Shown here: positions 17,341-25,872 of the stretch, in pieces
Numbering within the stretch: the stretch's first letter is position 1
Layout: each line of letters opens with the position of its first letter
Origin: Deltaproteobacteria bacterium
Lineage (GTDB): Bacteria; Desulfobacterota; Desulfuromonadia; Desulfuromonadales; Geopsychrobacteraceae
Direction of reading: 5' to 3'
Assembly: GCA_024276935.1 (NCBI GenBank)
Contig: JAJRWH010000040.1
Coordinates: 1-37,944 of the forward strand
DNA: 37,944 bases
Program-made: the position numbers and the translations under genes
The notes under the pieces: generated by a model
Databases searched by the model: none
Told to the model about the DNA's origin: nothing
Seen by the model: only the letters and a program-made list of their open reading frames with translations

Positions 17341-18330
17341 ATGCCGAAAACACCACAAGTCATGATATTGGGAACCGGGCGTGCTGTGCCGGAGAAGGTT
17401 CTTACCAATGTCGATCTGGAGCAGATGGTCGACACTTCTGATGACTGGATTGTCGCTCGAACCGGGATCAGACAGCGCCATGTTGCCGAACCGGGAACAG
17501 CCCTTTCAACCCTGGCCGTCGAAGCGGCTCGAAACGCCTTGCAGAGTGCCAATGTGGCGGCTGATGAGATTGACCTGATCATTCTTGGCACCGTAACCGG
17601 GGATATGAAATTTCCGGCGGCGGCATGTTTTATTCAGGAAAAGCTGGGAGCAAAAAATGCGGTGGCTTTTGACCTTTCTGCCGCCTGTTCCGGATTTCTT
17701 TATGGATTGCAGATTGCCGAAGGAATGATGGCCAATTCCGGCTATCGGCGGGTGCTGGTGCTTGGTGCCGAAGTGTTGACCTCGATGGTTAACTGGCAGG
17801 ATCGGGACACCTGTGTCCTCTTTGGTGATGGTGCCGGAGCTGTTGTGCTGGGACAGGCAGTCGGTGACCGTGGCCTGTTGCAGACCTGTTTGAGGACTGA
17901 TGGTGCCCACACTGGTCTGCTGTATAACCCGGGTTGTGGCAGCGTCAATCCGCCAACGGTTGAAAATGTGCAGGCCCGATTGCACAGTATTCGGATGGAG
18001 GGCAAAGAGGTTTTTCGGCATGCGGTAACCTCAATGACCGAAGCCTTGAAAGAGGTTCTGGACCGTGAAGGCCTGGGCGTTGAGGATCTCGATCTGCTGA
18101 TTCCCCATCAGGCCAACCTGCGGATTATTGAGGCGGTCGTCAAGCGCTGCAAGATAGCGATGGACAAGGTTTACGTCAATGTGGACCGTTATGGCAATAC
18201 CTCGGCGGCATCTATACCTATTGCCCTTGATGAGCTGCGGCGTTCCGGTGAGTTGAAGGAAGGCGCTCTGGTTGGAATGGTCACCTTTGGTGCCGGGTTT
18301 ACCTGGGCTGCGGGGCTGGTGCGCATCTAA
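17341..18330 (+). CDS. fabH: 3-oxoacyl-ACP synthase III (FabH)
   Basis: The 329-residue cytoplasmic enzyme condenses acetyl-CoA (or another acyl-CoA) with malonyl-ACP to start fatty-acid synthesis. Thiolase-fold features are complete: active-site Cys116 in AFDLSAACSGF, His in LLIPHQANLRIIEAV, and Asn in VDRYGNTSAASIPIAL. The N-terminal DTSDDWIVARTGIRQRH and the C-terminal GMVTFGAGFTWAAGLVRI are characteristic. The ribosome site AGAGG supports ATG 17341. The gene stands alone, not in a plsX-fabH-fabD-fabG cluster, so it may be a second copy or a unit with a special primer preference. This cannot be decided here. Confidence 0.95.
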   Translation: MPKTPQVMILGTGRAVPEKVLTNVDLEQMVDTSDDWIVARTGIRQRHVAEPGTALSTLAVEAARNALQSANVAADEIDLIILGTVTGDMKFPAAACFIQEKLGAKNAVAFDLSAACSGFLYGLQIAEGMMANSGYRRVLVLGAEVLTSMVNWQDRDTCVLFGDGAGAVVLGQAVGDRGLLQTCLRTDGAHTGLLYNPGCGSVNPPTVENVQARLHSIRMEGKEVFRHAVTSMTEALKEVLDREGLGVEDLDLLIPHQANLRIIEAVVKRCKIAMDKVYVNVDRYGNTSAASIPIALDELRRSGELKEGALVGMVTFGAGFTWAAGLVRI

Positions 18331-18423
18331 CATTCCACCCGGTCAGTTCTCTTTCTGGCCCTTTTTTGTGTAAATTCCTCAAGATCAGTGTTTGCCGCTG
18401 ATGCCAGCTTTTTGTTTTCGACC

Positions 18424-19782
18424 TCAGGTCATGGTGACGAATTCTTCTGCCCCGGTTGGGTGGATGGCGACCACACGATCAAAATCGGCTTTGGTTGCCC
18501 CCATTTTGATGGCAACGGCAAACCCTTGCAGTATTTCATCCATCCCCAGGCCGATTCCGTGCAGGCAGACGACCTTTTCTTCTGCTCCTGCGCAGATCAA
18601 TTTCATTTTGCAAGGCTGGCGATGACGGGTTACAGCTGTATACATTGCAGTGAATCCTGAGGTGTAGACTCTGGTTTTGTCCTGACCATAGCGGGCTATT
18701 GCTTCCGGTTCGGTCAGACCAATGGTGCCAATAGGGGGGTGGCTGAAAACGACTGTTGGCACCAGATCGTAATCCATTTTTGCTGCGGGCATTTCCGGGT
18801 TGAAAAGACGTTCTGCCAGCAGGCGACCTGCTTTGACCGCAACCGGGGTCAGTTCGATCCCGCCGTCAATGATGTCTCCGACGGCATAGATGTTGTGCGC
18901 TGTGGTGTTTTGGTATTCATCCACCCGGATATATCCCCGGTCTGTTCGTTCAACATCAGTCGCTTCAAGGTTGAGGTCGTCAGTTGCCGGATGACGACCA
19001 ATGGCCCAGATCAGCTGGTCAACATTGTAGCTTTGCCCATTTTGCAGAGTCAGGGTCAGGCTGCCATCCTGTTCTTTTGTGACCTTTTCGGGGATTGCCT
19101 GGGGGTGCAGTGTTGGCCCTTCGGCCTCGATCACCTGTTGCAGGGTTTCAACGATCAAGGGATCAAAGTTGCGCAAGGGAGCATGCTTGCGCACAAAGAG
19201 GTGGGTTTCGGAACCCAGATTATGCAGCAGTCCCGCCAGTTCAACGGCGATATATCCGGCCCCGACAATGGCGACCCTTTGCGGCTGTTCCTGCAGAGCG
19301 AAAAAGCTGTTCGAATCAATTCCAAATTCAGCCCCGGGGATATCGGGGATCGTCGGACGACCGCCGACCGCAAGCAGAAAATGTTTGGCCTGATAATGTT
19401 CACCGTTGACCTCGACTGTCTGGTTGTCGACAAACCGGGCAAAACCATTGATCAGGGTGACTCCGTTACCCGCCAGGGAACTGTTGTAGCTCTGGTGGAT
19501 ACGCTTGATGTAGGCTTCGCGGTTGGCGATCAATGTTGGCCACTGAAAGCTGTAATCGGGGATGTCGAAACCGTAATCGGGGGCATATTGTCTGATAGCC
19601 TCGGCAATTTGTGCCCCATGCCACATAACTTTTTTGGGCACACAGCCGACATTGACGCAGGTTCCGCCAAGGTGTTTGGCTTCGATGATTGCAACTTTGG
19701 CGCCGCGCATTGCGGCGCGGTTGGCCGAGGCGATTCCACCACTGCCACCACCGATAGTGATGTAGTCAAATTGTTGGGCCAT
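18424..19782 (-). CDS. gor: Glutathione-disulfide reductase
   Basis: The 452-residue FAD/NADPH disulfide oxidoreductase has FAD-binding [14 protein letters not shown] at the N-terminus and the redox-active disulfide Cys42/Cys47 in [16 protein letters not shown]. The NAD(P)-binding motif [15 protein letters not shown] is followed by a distant [12 protein letters not shown], whose Arg suits NADPH. The second FAD contact is NIYAVGDI, and the C-terminal catalytic [11 protein letters not shown] is present. The length and the VPKKVMW sequence separate it from dihydrolipoamide and mercuric reductases. It reduces GSSG for thiol homeostasis and oxygen defence. GGGAGGAACC precedes the ATG. It converges with fabH, and the upstream region holds a TATACT-like -10 (19817-19812, minus) without a good -35. 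Confidence 0.93.
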   Translation of the reverse strand: MAQQFDYITIGGGSGGIASANRAAMRGAKVAIIEAKHLGGTCVNVGCVPKKVMWHGAQIAEAIRQYAPDYGFDIPDYSFQWPTLIANREAYIKRIHQSYNSSLAGNGVTLINGFARFVDNQTVEVNGEHYQAKHFLLAVGGRPTIPDIPGAEFGIDSNSFFALQEQPQRVAIVGAGYIAVELAGLLHNLGSETHLFVRKHAPLRNFDPLIVETLQQVIEAEGPTLHPQAIPEKVTKEQDGSLTLTLQNGQSYNVDQLIWAIGRHPATDDLNLEATDVERTDRGYIRVDEYQNTTAHNIYAVGDIIDGGIELTPVAVKAGRLLAERLFNPEMPAAKMDYDLVPTVVFSHPPIGTIGLTEPEAIARYGQDKTRVYTSGFTAMYTAVTRHRQPCKMKLICAGAEEKVVCLHGIGLGMDEILQGFAVAIKMGATKADFDRVVAIHPTGAEEFVTMT

Positions 19783-20145
19783 GGTTCCTCCCTGAAAAGA
19801 GTGAAATCCCGAGTATACCTCAGTTGTAACAATTTTTGGCGTACAATGCCGTTTTGTGGGAGGTATGCCTTTTATTCATTCGTGAATATAATATGCAATA
19901 ATGAATTGATGCTGGCGGCAGTCAATCTGTTCGGTTTGCGTTTTGGCACTGTTTTTATTTGGATATTCAGCAAGTTATCGGCTGCATGCTATGGTGGTCA
20001 TTCTGGTATCCAAATTGCTCTGCTGTAGGTGATGGTGGTTTCCTGTCGCGTTGCTTTTTCATCTATAGGTCAATTATCACAGGCAACTCACAAAGGTAAC
20101 GGTCAACCATTCATCAACCAGCAGCGGGTAGAGAGGGAGAATCGC
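19783..20145. other. 363-bp intergenic region between gor and the hypD-like gene
   Basis: This divergent upstream region carries the control signals for both neighbours. Seen here: a possible gor -10 near 19812-19817 (minus), an AT-rich stretch about 19870-19905, the sigma54-like promoter at 20004-20019 (plus) and the ribosome site AGAGGGAGA at 20132-20140. The long open frame crossing it antisense to gor has no ribosome site and no recognisable protein, so I see no gene here. Confidence 0.6.
20004..20019 (+). promoter_or_regulatory. Candidate sigma54 promoter for the hypD-like operon
   Basis: TGGTAT (20004-20009) and TTGCT (20015-20019) are spaced by 5 bases, giving GG and GC 12 bases apart. 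The -24 half deviates from TGGCAC at two positions. The predicted start near 20030 gives a leader of about 115 bases. The PAS-type activator at 12.3 kb or another enhancer-binding protein could act here, but no enhancer site was recognised. Confidence 0.42.
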
Positions 20146-22602
20146 ATGGAAACGAGTGACCAACGACAAGCTTTTCCACAGCGAAAAGCGGCCAGTGAAG
20201 GAAATTTTTATGCCGATAAACACCATGAGATCGGTCCAGGAATGAATCCACGTATCCAGCGTTTGCGCAAACGGAGTGTCGAGACGGTGCCGAGTTTGTC
20301 AATCGAACGGGCGTTGCACGAAACGGCATTTTACCGGGAGAATTACGGAAAATATTCGATCCCGGTCCTGCGGGCACTCAATTTTTATGACCATTGCCAG
20401 AAAAAGACCCTTTACATTGGTGCCGACGAACTGATTGTTGGTGAACGAGGTCCTGCCCCCAAGGCGGTGCCGACCTTTCCTGAACTGACCTGCCACAGTG
20501 TTGGCGATTTCAAAATTCTCAACAACCGCGAGCAGCAGCCCTACACCATCAGTGATGAGGATATAGCGACCTACGCCCGTGAGGTGATTCCCTACTGGCA
20601 GGGCAAGACAATCCGCGAGCGGATTTTCAGCCATGTACCGCAACCCTGGCAGGCGGCCTACGAGGCGGGTCTTTTCACCGAGTTTATGGAACAACGGGCT
20701 CCGGGCCATACGGCACTTGACGGGCAGATCTACCACAAAGGGATGCTCGATTTCAAAGCGCAGATCGCCGGTGAGATTGCTGACCTGGACTATCTGAACG
20801 ATCCGACCGCAACGGACCGGTTCGAAGAGCTCAAGGCGATGGATATCAGCTGTGATGCAGTGATCCTCTTCGCCGAGCGCCATGCCGAACTGGCAGAACA
20901 ACTGGCGGCTCAGGAACAGGATTCCCGCCGTGCTGCCGAGTTGCGGGAGATCGCTGCGGTCTGTCGCCGAGTTCCGGCGCACAAACCGCAGACCTTTCGT
21001 GAGGCAATCCAGATGTACTGGTTTGTTCATCTGGGAACGATTACCGAACTGAACGGCTGGGATGCCATGAATCCGGGTCACTTTGATCAGCATCTGGCAC
21101 CATTTTATGCCGCTGAGCTGGCTGCTGGCACCTTAAGTCGTGAGCAGGCCAAGGAGTTGCTCTGTTGCTTCTGGATCAAGGTCAACAACCATCCGGCACC
21201 ACCCAAGGTTGGGGTCACCGCACGCGAAAGTGGTACCTACAATGATTTTACCAATATCAATATTGGCGGAATTACTGCCGAAGGTTGGGATGGGGTCAGT
21301 GAAGTTTCATACATTATGCTCGAAGTGATCGAGGAGCTGCATATCCTGCAACCGGGGAACGCGGTCCATATCAGCGCCAAGACTCCTGAACGTTTCCTCC
21401 ATGCTGCCTGCAAGGTGATCCGGCAGGGGCACGGTTATCCTTCGATTTTCAATCCTGATGTCTATGTTGTTGAACTGCTGCGTCAGGGGAAATCACTTCG
21501 TGATGCGCGAGAAGGAGGATGTAGCGGCTGTATCGAAGTGGGGGCTTTTGGCAAGGAAGCCTACATTCTTACCGGCTATCTGAATGTCCCCAAGGTTCTT
21601 GAAATCACCCTGAACAATGGTGTCGATCCGCTCAGTGGTAAAAAGGTCGGGATTGAAACCGGTGATCCGCGGGATTTTGCGACCTACGAAGAGCTTTATG
21701 CCGCGTTTGTCCGTCAGCTTAATTACATTGTCGAGACCAAAATACGCGTCAGTAACTATATCGACCGGATGTTTGCCAAGTATGCACCTGCTCCGTTTCT
21801 GTCGGTGGTGATCGAAGATTGTATCAGTAAGGGCCGTGATTATTATGACGGAGGCCCGCGTTACAATACCAATTACATCCAGTGTACCGGCCTGGGGACG
21901 GTGACCGACAGCCTTTCTGCCCTGAAAACTCATCTTTTTGAGCAGAAAACCCTTGCCATGGATCAGCTGCTTGGCGCCCTGGCAAAGAATTTTGCCGGTG
22001 AAGAATTTTTGCGGCAGACGATCATCAACAAGACCCCGTTTTTTGGTAACGATGATGATGCCGCCGACGAGATTGCGTTGCAGGTTTATGCTGATCTGCT
22101 GGCGGCAATCGATGGCAAGCCAAATGTCAAAGGAGAGAGCTTTCATCTCAATATGCTGTCGACGACCTGCCATATTTACTTCGGCAAGATGACCGGAGCT
22201 ACCCCCAACGGAAGATTGGCGGGCAAGTCGATCTCTGATGGGACTTCTCCCTCGCACGGAGCTGATACTCACGGGCCTTCGGCGGTGATCCGCTCTCTGA
22301 CCAAGCTTGACCACAGTTTGTCGGGTGGAACTTTGCTCAATCAACGCTTTTTACCCAGCCTGCTGAAACGTGATGAGGATATTGTCCGGCTCGGTCAGCT
22401 GGTCCGCAGTTACTTTACCCTCGGTGGTCATCATATTCAGTTCAATATTGTTGATACCGCAACCCTGAAAGCCGCCCAGGAATCTCCGGAGGATTATAAA
22501 GATCTGCTGGTGCGGATGGCTGGTTACAGCGATTATTTCAACGACATGAATGCCGACCTGCAACAGGAAGTGATTGACCGCACTGAAAACGAGGCTTTTT
22601 GA
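20146..22602 (+). CDS. hypD: Glycyl radical enzyme, trans-4-hydroxy-L-proline dehydratase (HypD) type
   Basis: The 818-residue glycyl radical enzyme has catalytic Cys462 and Glu464 in GCSGCIEVGAFGKEAYILTGYLN, and radical-bearing Gly793 in RMAGYSDYF. From memory of the Clostridioides difficile HypD numbering, its active-site residues F152, H160, D278, S334, D339, F340, C434, E436, Y450, T645 and G765 map with a constant +28 offset to F180, H188, D306, S362, D367, F368, C462, E464, Y478, T673 and G793, all conserved. HypD removes water from trans-4-hydroxy-L-proline to give pyrroline-5-carboxylate. Loop changes (VGA where I recall TGC) leave room for a related substrate or another hydroxyproline-acting member of the family. 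ATG 20146 follows AGAGGGAGA. The activase gene follows at once. An N-terminal tail of about 28 residues is extra. Confidence 0.82.
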   Translation: METSDQRQAFPQRKAASEGNFYADKHHEIGPGMNPRIQRLRKRSVETVPSLSIERALHETAFYRENYGKYSIPVLRALNFYDHCQKKTLYIGADELIVGERGPAPKAVPTFPELTCHSVGDFKILNNREQQPYTISDEDIATYAREVIPYWQGKTIRERIFSHVPQPWQAAYEAGLFTEFMEQRAPGHTALDGQIYHKGMLDFKAQIAGEIADLDYLNDPTATDRFEELKAMDISCDAVILFAERHAELAEQLAAQEQDSRRAAELREIAAVCRRVPAHKPQTFREAIQMYWFVHLGTITELNGWDAMNPGHFDQHLAPFYAAELAAGTLSREQAKELLCCFWIKVNNHPAPPKVGVTARESGTYNDFTNINIGGITAEGWDGVSEVSYIMLEVIEELHILQPGNAVHISAKTPERFLHAACKVIRQGHGYPSIFNPDVYVVELLRQGKSLRDAREGGCSGCIEVGAFGKEAYILTGYLNVPKVLEITLNNGVDPLSGKKVGIETGDPRDFATYEELYAAFVRQLNYIVETKIRVSNYIDRMFAKYAPAPFLSVVIEDCISKGRDYYDGGPRYNTNYIQCTGLGTVTDSLSALKTHLFEQKTLAMDQLLGALAKNFAGEEFLRQTIINKTPFFGNDDDAADEIALQVYADLLAAIDGKPNVKGESFHLNMLSTTCHIYFGKMTGATPNGRLAGKSISDGTSPSHGADTHGPSAVIRSLTKLDHSLSGGTLLNQRFLPSLLKRDEDIVRLGQLVRSYFTLGGHHIQFNIVDTATLKAAQESPEDYKDLLVRMAGYSDYFNDMNADLQQEVIDRTENEAF

Positions 22603-22604
22603 GC

Positions 22605-23513
22605 GTGACGCAAAGTCTGATTTTTGATATCAAACGGTACTCGATCAATGACGGCCCCGGCATTCGGCTGACGGTTTTCTTCAAGGGGTGTTCTTTACGT
22701 TGTCGCTGGTGCCATAATCCGGAAAGTCTTTTGCCCCAGCGGCAAAAACTTTACAGCAGAGATAAATGTATTGCCTGCCGTGCCTGCGTGGATGCCTGTC
22801 CACAACAGGCCTGCTCTCTGGATGATGAAGGGCTGGTGACGGATGCATCTTTGTGCCAGTCCTGTGGAAACTGTGCAAAGGTCTGCCCGACCCTGGCAAC
22901 AGAGATGACGGGCCGTTTTTATCCGCAGGATGAACTTCTGGCCATCATTGAAAAAGAAGTACCGTTTTTCGATCAGTCAGGTGGCGGAGTGACCTTTTCC
23001 GGGGGGGAGCCGTTGTTGCACATGCCGTTGTTGCTCGATCTTCTCACCGCTTGTGGAGAGCGTCATATTCATCGCGCGGTCGATACTTCGGGTTATGGCC
23101 GGTCCGAAGATTTGCTGAATGTTGCGACACAGGCCGAATTGATACTTTTTGATCTCAAATTGATGGATGCCCGGCGTCACAAAAAGTTTACCGGTGTCGA
23201 TAATCAGCTGATTCTTGGAAACCTGAGCCTTCTTGCCGCAACCGGCGCGGCAATTGAAATTCGTGTGCCATTGATTGTGGGGGTGAATGATGATGCGCAG
23301 AATCTGCATCAGCTGGCTGAGTTTGTGGCCCGGTTGCCGGGACAGCGCCCCAGGGTCAGTCTGTTGCCGTTTCATAATGTTGCGCTTCACAAATATGTCA
23401 AGCTGGGGCAGAAATATGAGTCTGGTACGATGCAGACGCCGGACAGCGAACAACTTCAGCAGGCCGCGGAAATCATCGGTGCCCCAGGGTTGGATGTGAG
23501 AGTTGGCGGGTAA
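22605..23513 (+). CDS. Glycyl radical enzyme activating enzyme (radical SAM)
   Basis: This radical SAM activase installs the glycyl radical on the adjacent HypD-like enzyme. The SAM-cluster motif is CSLRCRWC in GIRLTVFFKGCSLRCRWCHNPES. Two ferredoxin-like [4Fe-4S] motifs follow, CIACRACVDACPQQAC and CQSCGNCAKVCP, as in activases of the non-PFL glycyl radical enzymes. Further motifs are GGGVTFSGGEPLL and VDTSGYG. The start is GTG 22605, about 10 bases after GAGG. The alternative TTG 22599, overlapping the hypD stop, would add two residues but sits too near the ribosome site. Length is about 302 residues. Confidence 0.92.
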   Translation: MTQSLIFDIKRYSINDGPGIRLTVFFKGCSLRCRWCHNPESLLPQRQKLYSRDKCIACRACVDACPQQACSLDDEGLVTDASLCQSCGNCAKVCPTLATEMTGRFYPQDELLAIIEKEVPFFDQSGGGVTFSGGEPLLHMPLLLDLLTACGERHIHRAVDTSGYGRSEDLLNVATQAELILFDLKLMDARRHKKFTGVDNQLILGNLSLLAATGAAIEIRVPLIVGVNDDAQNLHQLAEFVARLPGQRPRVSLLPFHNVALHKYVKLGQKYESGTMQTPDSEQLQQAAEIIGAPGLDVRVGG

Positions 23514-23601
23514 TTCTGAACTGTATTTCAATATCTATTGCATAACAACAATCGTGAACAAGTTATAAATAGTGAACAGAACTATTGATATTGGAGGGGA
23601 A

Positions 23602-23622
23602 ATGGCTTTTTCTGGCCACTGA
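23602..23622 (+). other. Possible six-codon leader ORF (MAFSGH) with the strong ribosome site
   Basis: The only strong ribosome site here, GGAGGGG (23593-23599), is placed for ATG 23602, which encodes MAFSGH then TGA. The membrane-protein ATG (23625) begins two bases after that stop and is too far from the site for direct initiation. Translation by re-initiation, or use of a non-standard start in frame with the main gene, would explain this. Confidence 0.35.
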
Positions 23623-23624
23623 TT

Positions 23625-24959
23625 ATGCCGAAATTAACCTTTGGAAAAATTTTCAAGTTCTGGTCACCCTTACTAGGAACCTGGCTGTTGATGGCCATCG
23701 ATGGCCCCTTGTTGACGGCGATCATTGCCCGGATGGCTGATGCCGAGTTGAACCTGGCGGCCTATGGTGTGGCTTTTTCTTTTGCCCTGGTCGCCGAGGC
23801 GCCGATCATTATGCTGATGAGTGCTTCAACGGCACTGGCATCCAATCCTCTGGCTTATCGTCGTCTGCGCCAGTTTACCCATTTTCTGAATTTTATGATC
23901 ACCCTGGGTCTGGTGCTGCTTCTGTTGCCCTGGCCTTATCGGGTGTTGATGGAAACAGTCATTGGCCTGACGCCAGATATTGCCAGTCGGACCCACCTTG
24001 CCCTGCTGGCCTTGCTGCCCTGGCCAGCGGCAATCGGCCTGCGACGTTTTTATCAGGGTGTTTTGATCCGTAACAATCAGACTCGCAAGGTAGCGCTGGC
24101 GACAGTTTTCAGGTTGCTGGGGATGGCCGGTTGTGCTTTTCTTCTTTTTACGCGTTCCGATTTGCAGGGAGCCTTGCTGGGCGGGATTTCTCTCAGTTGT
24201 GGCGTGCTGGCCGAGTTGCTGGCCAGTTTTCTGCTGTCACGTCCAACGGTCAGACGTCTGCTGGCATCCCCGCAACAGGGGGAAGTTCTCTCTTTTTCAC
24301 AACTCTGGCGTTATTATCTGCCTTTGGCCCTGACGCCATTTATCACGCTGGGGGTTCATCCGCTGGTGATATTTTTTCTGGGCAAGGGCCGTTTTCCCCT
24401 CGAATCATTGGCGGTGATGCCGGTTCTGGGATCATTGACCTTTATCTTTCGGGCTATCGGGTTGTCTTTTCAAGAGGTTGCCATTGCGCTGCTTGGACCT
24501 GATCTGCGGGGGTACCAACCCATTCGCAATTTTGCCTATGGGTTGGCCTTGTTTGCCAGCGGGGTTTTGCTGCTGATCGCCCTGACACCCCTGTCGACGC
24601 TCTGGTTACAACAGGTCGCAGGGTTGAATGCGGAGTTGACCCGTTTTTCACGCTTACCCCTGGTGTTGATGGCCCTGTTGCCCGCCGGTTCGGTGCTCAG
24701 TTCCTTTCAGCGGGGGGTGTTGATGGGGGGACGGTTGACCCGACCGGTTTCGACCGCGACGATGGTCGAGGCGGCGGTCATTTTTGGACTTTTGACCCTG
24801 TTGTTGCTCTATAGTACCTTTTCCGGGGCTTTGTGCGCAGCTCTGGCCTATGTGGCAGGACGCCTGATGGCAATTCTCTGGATGGTCTATCCCTGTCGCC
24901 GGGTGTTAGGGCGACAATCTGGCGCTGCCCCGGATCATCCCTCTGATTCCGGTGCCTGA
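23625..24959 (+). CDS. MATE/MOP-superfamily-like multi-spanning membrane protein
   Basis: This 444-residue, very hydrophobic protein has roughly twelve helices. The N-terminus FWSPLLGTWLLMAIDGPLLTAIIARM and the segment LLPWPAAIGLRRFYQGVLIRNNQTRKVALAT resemble MATE/polysaccharide-flippase-type transporters of the MOP superfamily. It shares its overall plan with the minus-strand gene at 30.5-31.8 kb. It lies 111 bp after the activase on the same strand and 19 bp before an EamA transporter, so these genes may export or import something linked to the glycyl radical enzyme (inference). Substrate unknown. Two direct GTGAACA copies (23554-23560, 23572-23578) flank an AT-rich TATAAAT upstream, perhaps a separate promoter. 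Confidence 0.75.
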   Translation: MPKLTFGKIFKFWSPLLGTWLLMAIDGPLLTAIIARMADAELNLAAYGVAFSFALVAEAPIIMLMSASTALASNPLAYRRLRQFTHFLNFMITLGLVLLLLPWPYRVLMETVIGLTPDIASRTHLALLALLPWPAAIGLRRFYQGVLIRNNQTRKVALATVFRLLGMAGCAFLLFTRSDLQGALLGGISLSCGVLAELLASFLLSRPTVRRLLASPQQGEVLSFSQLWRYYLPLALTPFITLGVHPLVIFFLGKGRFPLESLAVMPVLGSLTFIFRAIGLSFQEVAIALLGPDLRGYQPIRNFAYGLALFASGVLLLIALTPLSTLWLQQVAGLNAELTRFSRLPLVLMALLPAGSVLSSFQRGVLMGGRLTRPVSTATMVEAAVIFGLLTLLLLYSTFSGALCAALAYVAGRLMAILWMVYPCRRVLGRQSGAAPDHPSDSGA

Positions 24960-24978
24960 AAGATGAAGATAACTGCTG

Positions 24979-25872
24979 ATGAAAAATAATACCGGAACAT
25001 TTTATATTCTGGGGGCCGCCCTGCTTTGGGGAACGACCGGTACGGCACAGTCTTTTGCCCCGGTCGGATATGATTCGACCGTTATCGGTTTTTTGCGCCT
25101 GGCTGTTGGTGGTCTTGCGCTGCTGATTCTGGCCTACAGTCGTCGTGAACTGGGTCATCTAGGAGACTGGCGGATCGGCCCGACGTTGCTGGCGGCATTT
25201 TTTATGGCCAGTTATCAGGTTTGTTTTTTTGTTGCGGTCCATAAAACCGGGGTGGCGGTTGGAACGATTGTTGGTATTGGCAGTGCGCCGATTGCCGGTG
25301 GTTTGCTGGGGTATCTGTTTCGAGGTGAACGTCCGGGGCGCCGTTGGCTGGTTGCAACCCTGCTGGCAATTTCTGGTTGCAGTCTTTTGAGTCTGGGAGG
25401 GGCTGCCCTTAATGTTGATTCGTTGGGGATTCTGCTGGCGGTCGGGGCCGGTATCTCTTACGCTGGTTATGCGCTGGTCATCAAGGGGTTGCTTGAAAAA
25501 CTGGCCCCGAATGCTGTGATGGCGGTGGTGGTTTGCCTGGGGGCTCTGTTGCTGGCACCCTTGTTGATCGGCAAGGACCTTTCCTGGGTTGTTCAGCCCC
25601 GGATGATCCTTGTTGTCCTGCATCTGGGCCTGGCAACCATGGCCCTTTCATACTGGTTGTTCGTGCGCGGGTTGCAACGGGCTCAGGTGGCTTCGGTCGT
25701 GACCCTGTCTCTGGCAGAACCGATGACTGCCGGGTTGCTTGGTGTTCTGCTGTTGGGAGAACAGTTGACTCCACAAGCTTTCGGAGGCATCAGTTTGATT
25801 TTTGCCGGACTGCTGTTACTGGTTCTTCCGACAAGACGTATCTTACGGCAGGTTTCAGAGGATGCCGGATGA
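24979..25872 (+). CDS. EamA/DMT-family transporter, first of a pair
   Basis: The 297-residue inner-membrane protein has ten predicted helices in two EamA repeats. The first begins FYILGAALLWGTTGTAQSFAPVG and the second LGILLAVGAGISYAGYALVIKGLLEK. Conserved LSLAEPMTAGLLGVLLLGEQLTP, with the E-P and GE motifs of helices 8-9, identifies the drug/metabolite transporter superfamily, whose members mostly export amino acids or metabolites. The stop overlaps the start of the next EamA gene (ATGA), so the two are translationally coupled. They may act as a heteromer or on different substrates. The physiological substrate cannot be told. Confidence 0.92.
   Translation: MKNNTGTFYILGAALLWGTTGTAQSFAPVGYDSTVIGFLRLAVGGLALLILAYSRRELGHLGDWRIGPTLLAAFFMASYQVCFFVAVHKTGVAVGTIVGIGSAPIAGGLLGYLFRGERPGRRWLVATLLAISGCSLLSLGGAALNVDSLGILLAVGAGISYAGYALVIKGLLEKLAPNAVMAVVVCLGALLLAPLLIGKDLSWVVQPRMILVVLHLGLATMALSYWLFVRGLQRAQVASVVTLSLAEPMTAGLLGVLLLGEQLTPQAFGGISLIFAGLLLLVLPTRRILRQVSEDAG

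Noticed and set aside
19947-19962. TGGCAC followed by TTATT in the hypD upstream region as a sigma54 promoter
   Set aside because: The -12 element lacks the essential GC. The candidate at 20004-20019 is better.
18739-20028. 429-codon plus-strand open frame antisense to gor
   Set aside because: It mirrors the gor gene, has no ribosome site or recognisable protein, and crosses the gor promoter region.
20029-20145. 39-residue upstream extension of the HypD-like enzyme
   Set aside because: No ribosome site, no resemblance to family N-termini, and it would begin at about the predicted transcription start.
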